64,000 nt of DNA from Arthrobacter sp. Soil764 (GCF_001428075.1 NZ_LMSI01000019.1:895-64894); one strand, 5' to 3'. Positions 36,325 to 45,163 are shown, counted from the first letter of the stretch. The notes: generated from the letters alone by a model not told the origin. A program made the numbers and translations.

Positions 36325-37563
36325 ATGCCGGAAGAACGCCACTCCGCCCTCCAGGAAACCACAGCCACCGGCCGCACTTCCGATCTCCCAGCCGCACCCG
36401 CCTACGGACAGCGTTCCGTCGCGGAAGTCCTCACCAGCGCCGCCGCCAGCATCGGCGTGGAGGGCTTCACCAACGCCTTGGGATTCCCGGCCGCCTCACG
36501 GGTCTGCGTAGTCCTCGCTGACGGACTGGGCCGGAACCTGCTGAAGCAGAAGGCGGCCCACACACCCTTCCTGCGGTCCGTGATGCAGGCCGGTCAGGGC
36601 GAGGTCCCGGTGTGGCTGGATTCCGCCTTCCCCTCCACCACGGCAGCGGCATTGTCCAGCTTTGGGACCGGCCTTCCTGCGGGCCAGCACGGCATGGTGG
36701 GCTATGACGTCCTGGACCCCGGCCAGGACAAGGTGGTCAACCTGTTGGGGAACTGGGATCCGGGCGTGGACCCGGCCACGTGGCAGCCTTTTCCCACCGT
36801 CTTCGAACAAATCGCCCAGCAGGTGGATGTCAGCACCGTCAGCCTCGCCCAGTTCGACGGCTCGCCCATGACCCGCGCCGCGCTCCGCGGCGGCAGGTTC
36901 ATTTCCGGAATCACAGCCCACGCCCGGACTGCCGCCGCTGCCGAGGCCATGGCAGGGTCCGGCCCGTCCCTCATGTACTTCTACGTCAATGAGCTGGACA
37001 AGGCGGGCCACCGTTACGGCTGCCGTTCCGAGCAGTGGGAACACCAGCTGGAAGAGCTCGATGCCACGGTAAAGCGGCTGAACTCCTCGCTCCCCGCCGG
37101 CACCACCGTTGTGCTCACCGCAGACCACGGGATGCTGGACGTCCCGGAAACCCAGCGGATGGATTTTTCCACCTATCCGGAGTTGGTGGACGGCGTCCGC
37201 CACACGGCCGGGGAACCGCGCATGGTGCACCTGTACCTGGACGACGCGGATCTGGAAGCGGATGCGGGCGTGCGGGACAGGCTGCTTGCCGCCTGGAAGG
37301 CGCGGTTCGGTGACCGGGTCTGGGCCTTCACGCGCGAGGAAGCCATTGCCGGGGGACTCTTTGGTGACGTCCGGCCCGCTGTTGCCGGCAGGATCGGTGA
37401 CGTGATGATCGCGGCCCGTGACGCCGTCGCGCTTTACGACGGACGGCGGATGCGGCCCACCGCCATGGAAGTGGTGGGCCAGCACGGCTCGCTGACCAAG
37501 GCGGAGCGGGAGGTCCCGCTGCTGTGTTTCACGGCTGACGGAAGGAACCGCCGGCGTGGCTGA
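36325..37563 (+). CDS. Alkaline phosphatase superfamily nucleotide pyrophosphatase/phosphodiesterase
   Basis: A two-metal hydrolase of 412 residues. Visible metal ligands and nucleophile: D66 in CVVLADGLGRN, threonine 105 or 106 in AFPSTTAAALSSFGTG, D and H in NELDKAGHRYG, DH in TADHGMLDV, and a late histidine in VVGQHGSL. No signal peptide or membrane anchor is seen, so a cytoplasmic location is likely, unlike many secreted relatives. The ATG at 36325 is 1 bp after the DUF5998 stop; the longer frame is antisense-like overlap. The last codons overlap tdk by 8 bp. The substrate is not known; nucleotide linkage is suggested by the neighbouring thymidine kinase. Confidence 0.87.
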   Translation: MPEERHSALQETTATGRTSDLPAAPAYGQRSVAEVLTSAAASIGVEGFTNALGFPAASRVCVVLADGLGRNLLKQKAAHTPFLRSVMQAGQGEVPVWLDSAFPSTTAAALSSFGTGLPAGQHGMVGYDVLDPGQDKVVNLLGNWDPGVDPATWQPFPTVFEQIAQQVDVSTVSLAQFDGSPMTRAALRGGRFISGITAHARTAAAAEAMAGSGPSLMYFYVNELDKAGHRYGCRSEQWEHQLEELDATVKRLNSSLPAGTTVVLTADHGMLDVPETQRMDFSTYPELVDGVRHTAGEPRMVHLYLDDADLEADAGVRDRLLAAWKARFGDRVWAFTREEAIAGGLFGDVRPAVAGRIGDVMIAARDAVALYDGRRMRPTAMEVVGQHGSLTKAEREVPLLCFTADGRNRRRG

Positions 37564-38296
37564 ACTCATCTTCTTCTCCGGCACCATGGACTGCGGCAAA
37601 TCCACCCTGGCCCTGCAGATGGACTACAACCACCGGGCCCGCGGCCGCGGCGGCGTGCGCTTCAGCCGCAACGACCGGGCCGGAGAGTCCCGCATCTCAA
37701 GCCGCCTGGGCCTGGAGACGGACGCCGTGGAGGTGCTGGACAGCACCGACTTCTGGGAGGAAGTCATGCTCCGCCGCACCCAGGGCCAGCGCGTTGACTA
37801 CCTGATCTGCGACGAAGCCCAGTTCTACACTCCGGAGCAGGTGGAGCAGCTGGCCAAGGTGGTGGACGAAATCGACGTCGACGTTTTTGCCTTCGGCATC
37901 ACGGCCGACTTCCGCACCCGGCTGTTCCCCGGTTCACAACGGCTCATCGAGCTTGCCGACCGCGTACAGGTGCTCCAGGTTGAGGCGCTGTGCTGGTGCG
38001 GACGGCGCGCCACGCACAACGCCAGGACGGTCGACGGCGTCATGGTCACCGAGGGTGCCCAGGTAGTGGTGGGCGACGTGGACATGGTGGTTGATTCTCC
38101 CGCCGCCCCGGAAGCCGCTGCGCATTTGCCGGTGGTGGGCTACGAGACGCTGTGCCGGCGCCACTTCATGCGGCGGGTGACGGCGCACGGCGCCAGCCTG
38201 ATGGCCCAGCAGGACCAGTTGCTGCCGTTCGAGGTGGATGCCTGCCTGTGGCGGGGTTCAGGCGGACCGGGGGAGAGCCCGCGAGGTGGCACTTAG
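37556..38296 (+). CDS. tdk: Thymidine kinase (TK1-like, type II)
   Basis: Phosphorylates thymidine to dTMP in salvage. The 246 residues include the P-loop SGTMDCGKST at 8-17, Walker B-like ICDEAQFYTPEQV, and a structural zinc site built from cysteines in CWCGRRATHNAR and CRRHFMRR. The lasso-loop region follows with TEGAQVVVGD. It is slightly longer than E. coli Tdk through a C-terminal tail. The GTG start lies within the end of the preceding gene (8-bp overlap), so translation is probably coupled. Confidence 0.95.
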   Translation: MAELIFFSGTMDCGKSTLALQMDYNHRARGRGGVRFSRNDRAGESRISSRLGLETDAVEVLDSTDFWEEVMLRRTQGQRVDYLICDEAQFYTPEQVEQLAKVVDEIDVDVFAFGITADFRTRLFPGSQRLIELADRVQVLQVEALCWCGRRATHNARTVDGVMVTEGAQVVVGDVDMVVDSPAAPEAAAHLPVVGYETLCRRHFMRRVTAHGASLMAQQDQLLPFEVDACLWRGSGGPGESPRGGT

Positions 38297-38352
38297 CAGC
38301 AGCCCTGGCGCAGACCATTGCCGTTAAGTGTCATCGCGCGCGACGGTAGTTG

Positions 38353-38958
38353 CTAACTCACCCGGCGGTAGCGGATGTGGGTTGCCAGCGGCGAGTGGAG
38401 CACCTCGACGGTCTCGAAACCGAAGGATTCAACGCCGTCGAAAATCCGTTCCCCTGAACCGAGCAGGACCGGTGCGATGTCGAGGGTGAGTTCGTCAACC
38501 ACGCCGGCGGCCAGCGCCTGCCGGACTGTGGAGGCTCCGCCGGCGATATCCACGCCGTTGTTCCCGGCGGCTTCCCTGGCTGCAGCGTACGCTGCATCGA
38601 ACCCGCCGGTGATGAAGTGGAAGGTGGTCCCGCCCTCCATCTGGATGGGGCCGTGCGGATGATGCGTCAGAACGAAGACAGGGGCGTGGTACGGCGGTTC
38701 GGCGCCCCACCAACCGCTCCATTCCTCATCCCAGTCCCCGCGGATGGGGCCGAACATGTTCCGGCCCATCACATATGCGCCACGCGGGCGCATCAGCCAT
38801 TCGCTGGCCACCTTGTCGGCATCGTTCGCCCGGGGGTCGCCGATGTGCCAGGCATGCAGTTCCAGCCCCCGTCGGCCCAGCGGGTTGTCCCGGCTCTGGT
38901 CCGGCCCGGCGACGAAACCGTCGAGCGAGATTGACATGTGGCAGGTTGTGTCCGGCAC
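38353..38958 (-). CDS. Dihydrofolate reductase-like (RibD C-terminal) protein
   Basis: A 201-residue protein of the RibD_C/DHFR-like fold, NADPH-binding family. It begins CHMSISLDGFVAGPDQS, the family N-terminal strand and loop, and has AYVMGRNMFGP, APVFVLTHHP, GGASTVRQALAAGVVDEL and APVLLGSGERIF. These proteins are often annotated as dihydrofolate or deaminase-reductases without proof; folate reduction should not be assumed. The GTG start has AGGAGG upstream. A CACGTG-containing dyad lies 35 bp upstream. Confidence 0.88.
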   Translation of the reverse strand: MPDTTCHMSISLDGFVAGPDQSRDNPLGRRGLELHAWHIGDPRANDADKVASEWLMRPRGAYVMGRNMFGPIRGDWDEEWSGWWGAEPPYHAPVFVLTHHPHGPIQMEGGTTFHFITGGFDAAYAAAREAAGNNGVDIAGGASTVRQALAAGVVDELTLDIAPVLLGSGERIFDGVESFGFETVEVLHSPLATHIRYRRVS

Positions 38959-38992
38959 CGCAAACCTCCTGGTGTTGGTGCCTTGCGTGCGG

Positions 38993-39017
38993 CACGTGCT
39001 GGGCAGCGTAGCACGTG
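38993..39017. promoter_or_regulatory. CACGTG-type inverted repeat
   Basis: CACGTGCT at 38993-39000 and AGCACGTG at 39010-39017 are perfect inverted arms with a 9-nt spacer. It lies between the sepH stop and the DHFR-like start. There is no T-run, so an operator is more likely than a terminator. Confidence 0.45.
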
Positions 39018-39045
39018 ACCTAAGCCATAAGGGAGCCTGGGACGG

Positions 39046-40368
39046 CTAGTCGCTCCGGGTACCGAAAACGATCTCGTCCCAGGACGGTACGCTGGACCGC
39101 TTGGGCCGTGCAGGCCGTTCCGGCGCCTCAGTCTCCGGCAGCTGTCCGGTGGAGGGGGAAGCGTCGTCCTGCTTTGCGGCCGGGCGCCGGGGATTGCTGC
39201 CGAGCAGTTCATCCAGCCCGGCTCCGCCGGACGTTCCGGAACCTGCCGCGGGAGTGGAACCGGAGGGTTTCTGCGGGGACGCCGCAATGGTGATTTCCCT
39301 CGTGTCGGTACTCACGCCGTCGTGAAGCCGCAACCCATCATCGTGGTTGTCGCGGTGCGGCGGAATGAGGCTGAGCCTGGACAGCATGGAAGGCCTGGTG
39401 TCCCTGCGCTTGATGAAGGAGTCTCCCTGGGCTGCCGGCGCTTCCCGCTGGTCATCCTGCGGTTCCGGCTCCTCTGCCTCAGGTTCGGCCGGCACCTCGG
39501 AAGGGCGGGGGTGGGCGGCGGGCACGCCATGCGTGAGCAGCAGCGCCAGGGCGTCGTCCGAGTCCTCATCCACGCCCAGCCGCTGGCCGCGGCGGGACCG
39601 GAGCATGTCCAGGAGGCCGTCGGACTCCTTGCCGGAATCCGGGGCGGGCCCTCCCTGGCTGCCGGACGGGGTCCTGGCCGCATCCGCGTCAGTCTCGAAA
39701 TCAAAGGGGCGGTCGGAAACCGCGGTGAGCCGGCGGGCAGGAACGGGTCCGTCCAGCGGCTCAAGTTCGCTCAGCTGCTGCGCCCAGCGGTTGGTGTTCT
39801 GCAGTGACTTCCGCCCCGGATTGAAGGTCCACAGCGCGGGAGGCTCCTCGCCAATGCCCGAGGTGCCGCCTGACTTGGCCTCAAAGCTTGCCGAGACAGT
39901 CCATGTCCCGTCCTGGCGCCGCCAGGAGTCCCATTCCACTGTTGCTGGGTCGATTCCGTGGGCGGAGAGGCGGTGGGCCACCATGTCGCCCAGGGTCGCC
40001 GGGTTGTCACCGAAGGCGGAACGGTAGATGTCGTGGCCGGGGGAGGGTGCCGCGACTTCGACTTTCCGCGCCTGCTGGGCAACGTATTCGCGCTCGGCGA
40101 GGACAGGGCCCTCGTAGCGCTCAACCTTGGCCAGCGGCATTCCGGACAGCTCAGCCACATCCGCAGCCGTCGCTCCGGCGCGAATCCGCGCCTGGATGTC
40201 CCTTGGGGACATGGGAACGGCGGGCCGTTCCGCCCGCGGCTTGGCCGTGGACCTGCTGGCCGTCCTGAGGGCCTCATCGATCGGCAGCTGGAACATCTCG
40301 CCGCCGGCCCCGCTCAACAGGAGATGCGTCCCGTCGTCGTGCACGCCTACAAGCCGTAGATCCTGCAT
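39046..40368 (-). CDS. sepH: Cell division regulator SepH
   Basis: An actinobacterial protein that stimulates FtsZ assembly at the division site. The 440 residues have an N-terminal DUF3071 domain starting MQDLRLVGVHDDGTHLLLSG. This contains a helix-turn-helix-like segment (RDIQARIRAGATAADVAEL) and WNSWRRQDGTW-like strand motifs. A long, acidic, proline-rich disordered region (about 220-400) follows, and a short conserved C-terminal end (KRSSVPSWDEIVFGTRSD) closes the protein. I start at ATG 40368; the longer frame adds 15 residues. A GGAGGA ribosome site lies upstream. Confidence 0.9.
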   Translation of the reverse strand: MQDLRLVGVHDDGTHLLLSGAGGEMFQLPIDEALRTASRSTAKPRAERPAVPMSPRDIQARIRAGATAADVAELSGMPLAKVERYEGPVLAEREYVAQQARKVEVAAPSPGHDIYRSAFGDNPATLGDMVAHRLSAHGIDPATVEWDSWRRQDGTWTVSASFEAKSGGTSGIGEEPPALWTFNPGRKSLQNTNRWAQQLSELEPLDGPVPARRLTAVSDRPFDFETDADAARTPSGSQGGPAPDSGKESDGLLDMLRSRRGQRLGVDEDSDDALALLLTHGVPAAHPRPSEVPAEPEAEEPEPQDDQREAPAAQGDSFIKRRDTRPSMLSRLSLIPPHRDNHDDGLRLHDGVSTDTREITIAASPQKPSGSTPAAGSGTSGGAGLDELLGSNPRRPAAKQDDASPSTGQLPETEAPERPARPKRSSVPSWDEIVFGTRSD

Positions 40369-40516
40369 ACAAATCCTCCACCCTGGCATTACTATCAATC
40401 GAAACTCTGCCACCCGGCGGCGGGGAATTGGCTCAAGGAGCAGGGCGCGCCGTGATTTTCCGCTGGAACCAGGCCGGAAAGGCGGGTTCAGGCTACGGCC
40501 AGGCAGCCCGGCAGCG

Positions 40517-41005
40517 TCAGCGCCGGGCCAGGGCGGCCGTCAGCTGATCCGGATGGCGCGTTGAGGCCAGCCAGTAGGGGGTCCGGTCGGCGGGATCGGT
40601 AATCTCGATCTTCACGACCGGGTCGATCCAGCCACGGATGCACAGGTAAGCGAGCCCGTTAAGCCGGGTGCCCCGTTCCGCCGTCGCCTCGCCGGCCTCG
40701 AAGTGCTCCACGGCGCCGACAAAACGTCGTTCAATGGTGGCCCTGCCGACGGTGAGGGTGTCCGCCGTGACCATGATGACGGGGGTGGAAAGAACCAGGA
40801 GGACAGTGATGATGGCGAAGAGCACCAATGCAGCGGTGTAGCCCGCCGCCATGCTGATCGGGGCGAAAACCAGGATGCCCGCGGCGGAGACGCCGGCTGC
40901 GATAATCCAGATCCAGGCATTCGGCCACAGCTTCTCCCTGTAGATAACAGCTGTCCCGGCAGAGGGTGTGCTGGGAACGGACGCAGACGGGCTTGAATCG
41001 GGCAT
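40517..41005 (-). CDS. DUF3093 membrane protein
   Basis: A 162-residue protein with two adjacent membrane helices, about 31-53 and 56-77 (WIWIIAAGVSAAGILVF, ALVLFAIITVLLVLSTPVIM), followed by a cytoplasmic domain with the DUF3093 signatures LTVGRATIERRF and GLAYLCIRGWIDPVVKI. Function is unknown. It sits next to dut in many actinobacteria. I use ATG 41005; a much longer frame runs upstream to 41341 through the start of dut and is rejected. Confidence 0.88.
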   Translation of the reverse strand: MPDSSPSASVPSTPSAGTAVIYREKLWPNAWIWIIAAGVSAAGILVFAPISMAAGYTAALVLFAIITVLLVLSTPVIMVTADTLTVGRATIERRFVGAVEHFEAGEATAERGTRLNGLAYLCIRGWIDPVVKIEITDPADRTPYWLASTRHPDQLTAALARR

Positions 41006-41107
41006 AGCCCCAGCTTTCCACCTTTGGCCCGCTATTTCACCTTGGGACAGGCATCCCCGCCCGGCTTCAGGCGGCGGCCTCCCTAGGAGTGATTTGGGGG
41101 CGCGGGT

Positions 41108-41113
41108 TAGAGT
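41108..41113 (+). promoter_or_regulatory. -10 hexamer of dut
   Basis: TAGAGT is followed 8 nt later by GTG 41122. It overlaps the position needed for any upstream ribosome site of GTG 41116, so the later start is preferred. Confidence 0.4.
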
Positions 41114-41121
41114 GAGTGACT

Positions 41122-41640
41122 GTGACTGATCATCCCGCCACGGTAGACCTTGTCCCGGACGCCGCAATGCCCGCCCCCGCAGCTCCCACCCTGCAGGTCC
41201 AGTTGAAAATGCTGGATCCGGAGCTGGAGGCGCCGTCCTATGCACATCCGGGCGACGCCGGGGCGGACCTCCGTGCCCGCGAGGACGTGGTCCTGATGCC
41301 CGGGGAACGCAAACTGGTTCCCACCGGCGTCGCCATCGCACTTCCTTACGGGTTCGTGGCCCTGATCCACCCCCGGTCGGGCCTGGCCACCAAGCACGGC
41401 CTGACCATCGTGAACGCCCCCGGCACCGTTGATGCCGGCTACCGGGGCGAGATCTCGGTAACGCTGCTGAACACCGATTCGTCCCAGCCGATAGAGCTCC
41501 GGCGCGGCGATAGAATTGCCCAAATGGTCATCCAGCGGGTGGAGCATGCCCAATTCATTCCTGTCAGCGAACTGAGCGGATCCGTGCGCGGCGCGGGCGG
41601 CTTCGGCTCCACCGGCGGGTTCAACGTCCCCGGAGCCTGA
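41122..41640 (+). CDS. dut: Deoxyuridine 5'-triphosphate nucleotidohydrolase (dUTPase)
   Basis: Hydrolyses dUTP to dUMP, keeping uracil out of DNA and supplying thymidylate synthesis. It is a trimeric enzyme of 172 residues. All five motifs are present: [47 protein letters not shown] and the C-terminal [10 protein letters not shown]. The start is ambiguous between GTG 41116 and GTG 41122; the -10 position favours 41122. A Pro/Ala-rich N-terminal stretch of about 25 residues precedes the core. With tdk nearby it forms a pyrimidine-nucleotide neighbourhood. Confidence 0.95.
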   Translation: MTDHPATVDLVPDAAMPAPAAPTLQVQLKMLDPELEAPSYAHPGDAGADLRAREDVVLMPGERKLVPTGVAIALPYGFVALIHPRSGLATKHGLTIVNAPGTVDAGYRGEISVTLLNTDSSQPIELRRGDRIAQMVIQRVEHAQFIPVSELSGSVRGAGGFGSTGGFNVPGA

Positions 41641-41745
41641 CCTTAGGCTGCACCGCTGCCACGCCGGCATGCACGACGGCGGAACCCCCAATGTTCCGGC
41701 GGCAGGTTTCAGGACTGGCACATTTTCAGAATTAAGGAGTCACCC

Positions 41746-42459
41746 ATGGTCTTTGGGTTCGGCAGGAAAGATAAGAAGGAAGAGCCGGCAGAGCCGGCCG
41801 ACGAGCTCACCGTTGCGGAGGGCGAAGAAAGCGCATCCGCCACCGGCGCCCGCCGCCAGGACGGACCTTTCGACGAGGCCGAGATCAGCGGCCGGGACGG
41901 CTATGTGGACCTTGGCGCCCTGCTGATCACGCCCAGCGAGGGCCTCCAGCTCCGCCTCGAGGTGGAAGAGGCCACGCAGCGGGTGGTGGCAGTGACCCTG
42001 GACCTCAACGGCTCCAGCCTTCAGCTGCAGGCCTTCGCGGCGCCCAAGACCGAGACCCTGTGGGACGAGATCCGCGAACAGATCGGCCAGTCGGTGGGTG
42101 CGCAGGGCGGCCAGGTTGAAGAGGTGGACGGGGCTTTCGGTACCGAACTCGTGGCCAAGCTGCCCGCCGGGCTACCGGACGGCAGCCAGGGCTACCGCGT
42201 GGCGCGCTTCATCGGCGTCGATGGTCCCCGCTGGTTCCTGCGCGGCGTCTTGGGCGGACCTGCGGCGCTGGAGCGCCCCGCCGCGGAACCGCTGGAGGCA
42301 CTGTTCCGGCAGGTGGTGGTGGTCCGCGGTGACAGCCCCATGCCGCCGCGCGACCTCCTGCAGCTGAGGCTGCCCAAGGACGCATCCGCCACTCCTCCGC
42401 CCGCCGCGCCCACCCTGGAGGAGCCCGAACGTGGTCCCGAAATTACCCAGATCGGCTGA
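41746..42459 (+). CDS. DUF3710 family protein
   Basis: A 237-residue actinobacterial protein, function unknown. The N-terminal 45 residues are Lys/Glu-rich and low-complexity. The core (about 50-205) includes GYVDLGALLITPSEGLQLRLE, AFAAPKTETLWDEIREQI and GVDGPRWFLRGVLGGPAA, the family signatures. The C-terminal tail is proline-rich. AAGGAG lies upstream of the ATG. It overlaps the OB-fold gene by 29 bp, and that gene overlaps DUF3159 by 4 bp, so the three are translationally linked. Confidence 0.88.
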   Translation: MVFGFGRKDKKEEPAEPADELTVAEGEESASATGARRQDGPFDEAEISGRDGYVDLGALLITPSEGLQLRLEVEEATQRVVAVTLDLNGSSLQLQAFAAPKTETLWDEIREQIGQSVGAQGGQVEEVDGAFGTELVAKLPAGLPDGSQGYRVARFIGVDGPRWFLRGVLGGPAALERPAAEPLEALFRQVVVVRGDSPMPPRDLLQLRLPKDASATPPPAAPTLEEPERGPEITQIG

Positions 42460-42814
42460 ACCTCCCCACGACAACCCGGTCCAGGCGTCCGGCGGGATCA
42501 CCCCGCTGGGGCAACTTCCGGACAAGGGACGCGTCATGTGCCAGGGGCATGTTGAGTCAGTAACCTTTGTTCCTGCGGACCGGACCCCGGAATTCAGCGC
42601 CATCCTTTCCGAGGATGATGCCGGGCGTCCCGCCCCGGGTCCGAGGCGGGGCAGGCCGCCGCGGCTCCGGGTCGTCTGGCTGGGCCGCCACCGTGTGCCC
42701 GGCATCGAAGCAGGCGCGCAGATCCGGGTTGAGGGGATGCTGGCCCGGGGCAAAGACGTGCCCACCATCTTCAATCCCCGCTACGAGATACTGTCCCGCC
42801 AGGAGCACGAATGA
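42431..42814 (+). CDS. OB-fold nucleic acid-binding protein
   Basis: A 127-residue protein with an OB-fold pattern: GRVMCQGHVESVTFVPADRT, then the strand LRVVWLGRHRVPGIEAG and IRVEGMLARGKDVPTIFNPR. The GTG start lies within the end of the DUF3710 gene. The fold suggests nucleic-acid binding, but no partner is known. The same three-gene order (DUF3710, OB-fold, DUF3159) is conserved in mycobacteria, from memory. Confidence 0.8.
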   Translation: MVPKLPRSAEPPHDNPVQASGGITPLGQLPDKGRVMCQGHVESVTFVPADRTPEFSAILSEDDAGRPAPGPRRGRPPRLRVVWLGRHRVPGIEAGAQIRVEGMLARGKDVPTIFNPRYEILSRQEHE

Positions 42815-43581
42815 CCGCCCAAGAGCCCGAACAACAGCCTTCCGGTCCTGCACAGCCGGCCGGAGCACAGCAGGGCACGCCGCAGGTTCCCGGTCCGTCC
42901 CCGGTTGCGGGGCTCGCTGCCGGGTACGCCGCAAAGGCCGGGCTCCACCGCACCCACGACGGCCGGGTGGACGTCCTGCGCAGCGCCGGGGGAGTGCAGG
43001 GCATTGCCGAGAGCATCGTTCCCGGCCTCGTGTTCCTGGTGGCGTTCACCATCACCCGCGAGCTCACGCTGTCCCTGGTGGCAGCACTGGCATCCGCGGC
43101 CGTGTTCACGGTTGTCCGCCTGATGCAGCGGCGCCCCCTCACCCAGGCCCTGGCGGGCGTGGTGGGCGTGGGCATTTCCGCCTGGCTGGCCAACACCACC
43201 GGCAAGGCCGAGGACTTCTACCTGCCCGGGTTCTTCACGAATGCCGCCTACATCCTGGCCATGGTCATCTCAATTGCCGTCAAGTGGCCGGTGGCCGGGC
43301 TCCTCTTCGGATTCATCCGCAACGAAGGGGTGGAGTGGCGCAAGAACCCTGACCGCGTCAGGGCGTACCGCCTGGGCACCTGGATCATCGTGGCTGTCCT
43401 GGCGCTCCGGCTCATCGTGCAGGTGCCCCTCTACCTGATGGGCACGGACGGACTGGCTGCCCTCGCCACCACCCGCCTCATTATGGGGGCCCCGCTGTAC
43501 ATCCTCGGAGTCTGGGTGGCCTGGCTGGTGACCCGGCCTGCGGCGGCGGAACCTGAAGCCGGCGCAGACCAGACCGCGTGA
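42811..43581 (+). CDS. DUF3159 membrane protein
   Basis: A 256-residue integral membrane protein with about five to six helices from residue 70 on. The N-terminal ~40 residues are a hydrophilic Pro/Ala/Gln-rich stretch. The DUF3159 signatures are RTHDGRVDVLRSAGGVQGIAES, ANTTGKAEDFYLPGFFTNAAY and FIRNEGVEWRKNPDRVRAY. Function is unknown. Its ATGA overlaps the stop of the OB-fold gene. It is convergent with the RCK pair across 37 bp. Confidence 0.88.
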   Translation: MTAQEPEQQPSGPAQPAGAQQGTPQVPGPSPVAGLAAGYAAKAGLHRTHDGRVDVLRSAGGVQGIAESIVPGLVFLVAFTITRELTLSLVAALASAAVFTVVRLMQRRPLTQALAGVVGVGISAWLANTTGKAEDFYLPGFFTNAAYILAMVISIAVKWPVAGLLFGFIRNEGVEWRKNPDRVRAYRLGTWIIVAVLALRLIVQVPLYLMGTDGLAALATTRLIMGAPLYILGVWVAWLVTRPAAAEPEAGADQTA

Positions 43582-43618
43582 CGCCCAGGTGCGCTGCGGC
43601 ACGGGTGCGGCGGCGGAC

Positions 43619-44374
43619 CTAGCCGTCGAAACCGTCGTCGTCCTGAGCGTGCCCGTGGCTGCCGGCGGCAGCGGGCTGGGCACTGTCCGCAGCCTCACCG
43701 GTCTCGATGCTGCCGGGGGCGGAGGAGAGCAGCTCCCGGAGCCCGTCCTCAGCGGCGATGGTGGTGACGAAGAAGAGCTCGTCGCCGCCGTCGATCACGT
43801 CGTCCCGGCTGGGCGTGATGGGTGCCTGGTCCCGCAGGATCGCCACCAGCGTTGCGTCCTCCGGCCAGTGGATGTCGCCCACGGTCATACCGATGACGTG
43901 GGAATCGTGCGGAACCGTAAATTCCACCAGGGACGCCACACCCGTCTGCAGCGTCAGCAGGCGGACCAGGTCGCCAATCTCCACCGCCTCCTCCACCAGG
44001 GCGGTCATCAGCTGCGGGGTGTTCACGGCCACGTCGACGCCCCATGAATCATTGAACATCCAGTCGTTCTTCGGGTTGTTCACCCGGCCCACAGTGCGCC
44101 CGACCCCAAACTCGGTCTTGGCCAGCAGGGACACCACCAGATTCACCTTGTCGTCGCCCGTGGCGGAGACCACCACGTCCGCGTCCTCCACCTTGGCCCC
44201 CTGGAGTGTGGAGAGCTCGCAGGCGTCACCCACCAGCCAGTGGGCGCCCCGCAGGCCGCTGCGCCCGATCACCTCGGGTTTGAGGTCGATCAGGAGGATC
44301 TCGTGCTTGTGCGCCAGCAGCTCCCTGGCGATGGAGGATCCGACGCTGCCGGCGCCGACGATAACGACTTTCAC
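43619..44374 (-). CDS. ceoC: TrkA-type RCK potassium regulatory protein (CeoC-like)
   Basis: A 251-residue cytoplasmic RCK protein: TrkA-N Rossmann domain with NAD motif GAGSVGSSIARELL at 7-20 and acidic residue in LLIDLKPE, then a TrkA-C domain around SHVIGMTVGDIHWPEDATLV. The last ~35 residues are a polar His/Asp/Ala-rich tail. RCK proteins bind nucleotides and gate potassium transporters. It is the second gene of a two-gene operon; its GTG overlaps the stop of the upstream paralogue. No TrkH/TrkG/KtrB membrane subunit is present in the window. Confidence 0.88.
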   Translation of the reverse strand: MKVVIVGAGSVGSSIARELLAHKHEILLIDLKPEVIGRSGLRGAHWLVGDACELSTLQGAKVEDADVVVSATGDDKVNLVVSLLAKTEFGVGRTVGRVNNPKNDWMFNDSWGVDVAVNTPQLMTALVEEAVEIGDLVRLLTLQTGVASLVEFTVPHDSHVIGMTVGDIHWPEDATLVAILRDQAPITPSRDDVIDGGDELFFVTTIAAEDGLRELLSSAPGSIETGEAADSAQPAAAGSHGHAQDDDGFDG

Positions 44375-45045
44375 TGGTACTCCTTGGCGGGGGCTTTGGC
44401 GAGGATCTGGGCGATCTGGGCGCTGCGGTCCACCTGCAGCATGGCGTGCACGGTGTCGCCGTCCTGGTAGGCGGTCCCGGCGTCGGGCAGCAGGCCCTCG
44501 CCGAAGCGGGTCAGGTACGCCACGCGGACGTCGGCAGCCTTCTCAATGCTGCTGACGCGGTGCCCGACCCAGCCGGCGTCGAGTTCCAGCTCGGCGAGGA
44601 CAAGGCGTCCGGAGGGTTCGCGGAAGTCGCCTGCGAGGTGCTGTTCGGGAAGGATGCGGCGCAGCACCTGGTCGGCACTCCACCGGACCGCGGCCACCGT
44701 GGGAATGCCCAGGCGCTGGTAGATCTCGGCCCGTCCCGGGTCATAGATCCTGGCGACGACATGCGGCACGTGGAAGGTCTCACGGGCAACGCGGGTGGCC
44801 AGAATGTTGGAGTTGTCACCGCTGGAGACGGCGGCGAAGGCGTAGGCCTCAGCCACCCCCGCCTGCTTGAGGGTGTCCCGGTCAAAGCCAACGCCGGTGA
44901 CTTTCCGTCCGGTAAAGCCCTGGCGGAGCCGGCGGAAGGCGCGGTCGTCCTGGTCGATGATGGCCACGGAATGCCCGGCATCCTCCAGCGTGTGCGCCAG
45001 CGTTGCCCCCACCCGGCCACATCCCATGATCACGAAATGCGCCAC
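44371..45045 (-). CDS. ceoB: TrkA-type RCK potassium regulatory protein (CeoB-like)
   Basis: A 224-residue RCK protein. TrkA-N with GCGRVGATLAHTL and the acidic loop IIDQDDRAF, AVSSGDNSNILATRVA, and a TrkA-C domain from about 135 (RLVLAELELDAGWVGHRVSS). It is paralogous to its downstream neighbour. It corresponds by order to M. tuberculosis ceoB/ceoC, a two-protein Trk regulatory pair. GGAGGAGA lies before the ATG. It is divergent from the KimA-like importer across 118 bp, an arrangement that predicts joint control. Confidence 0.88.
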   Translation of the reverse strand: MAHFVIMGCGRVGATLAHTLEDAGHSVAIIDQDDRAFRRLRQGFTGRKVTGVGFDRDTLKQAGVAEAYAFAAVSSGDNSNILATRVARETFHVPHVVARIYDPGRAEIYQRLGIPTVAAVRWSADQVLRRILPEQHLAGDFREPSGRLVLAELELDAGWVGHRVSSIEKAADVRVAYLTRFGEGLLPDAGTAYQDGDTVHAMLQVDRSAQIAQILAKAPAKEYQ

Positions 45046-45128
45046 CGTATCTCCTCCATATGTAAGTCAGGATCGTGCAGCTAGAACTCTACCGGCACGG
45101 CCCTTGTTCGGCCTGGCCCGGGCCCGTC

Positions 45129-45157
45129 ATGACATCGTCCGTGATTCAGACTAGCTT
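45129..45157 (+). promoter_or_regulatory. Promoter of the KimA-like gene (leaderless)
   Basis: ATGACA at 45129-45134, a 17-nt spacer and TAGCTT at 45152-45157 form a good sigma-70-type promoter. The GTG start follows after 6 nt, leaving no room for a 5' leader such as a ydaO-type riboswitch. Confidence 0.55.
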
Positions 45158-45163
45158 TGTGGG

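Noticed and set aside
43619..45045. RCK pair as dehydrogenases
   Set aside because: The Rossmann motifs are followed by TrkA-C domains, not catalytic domains.
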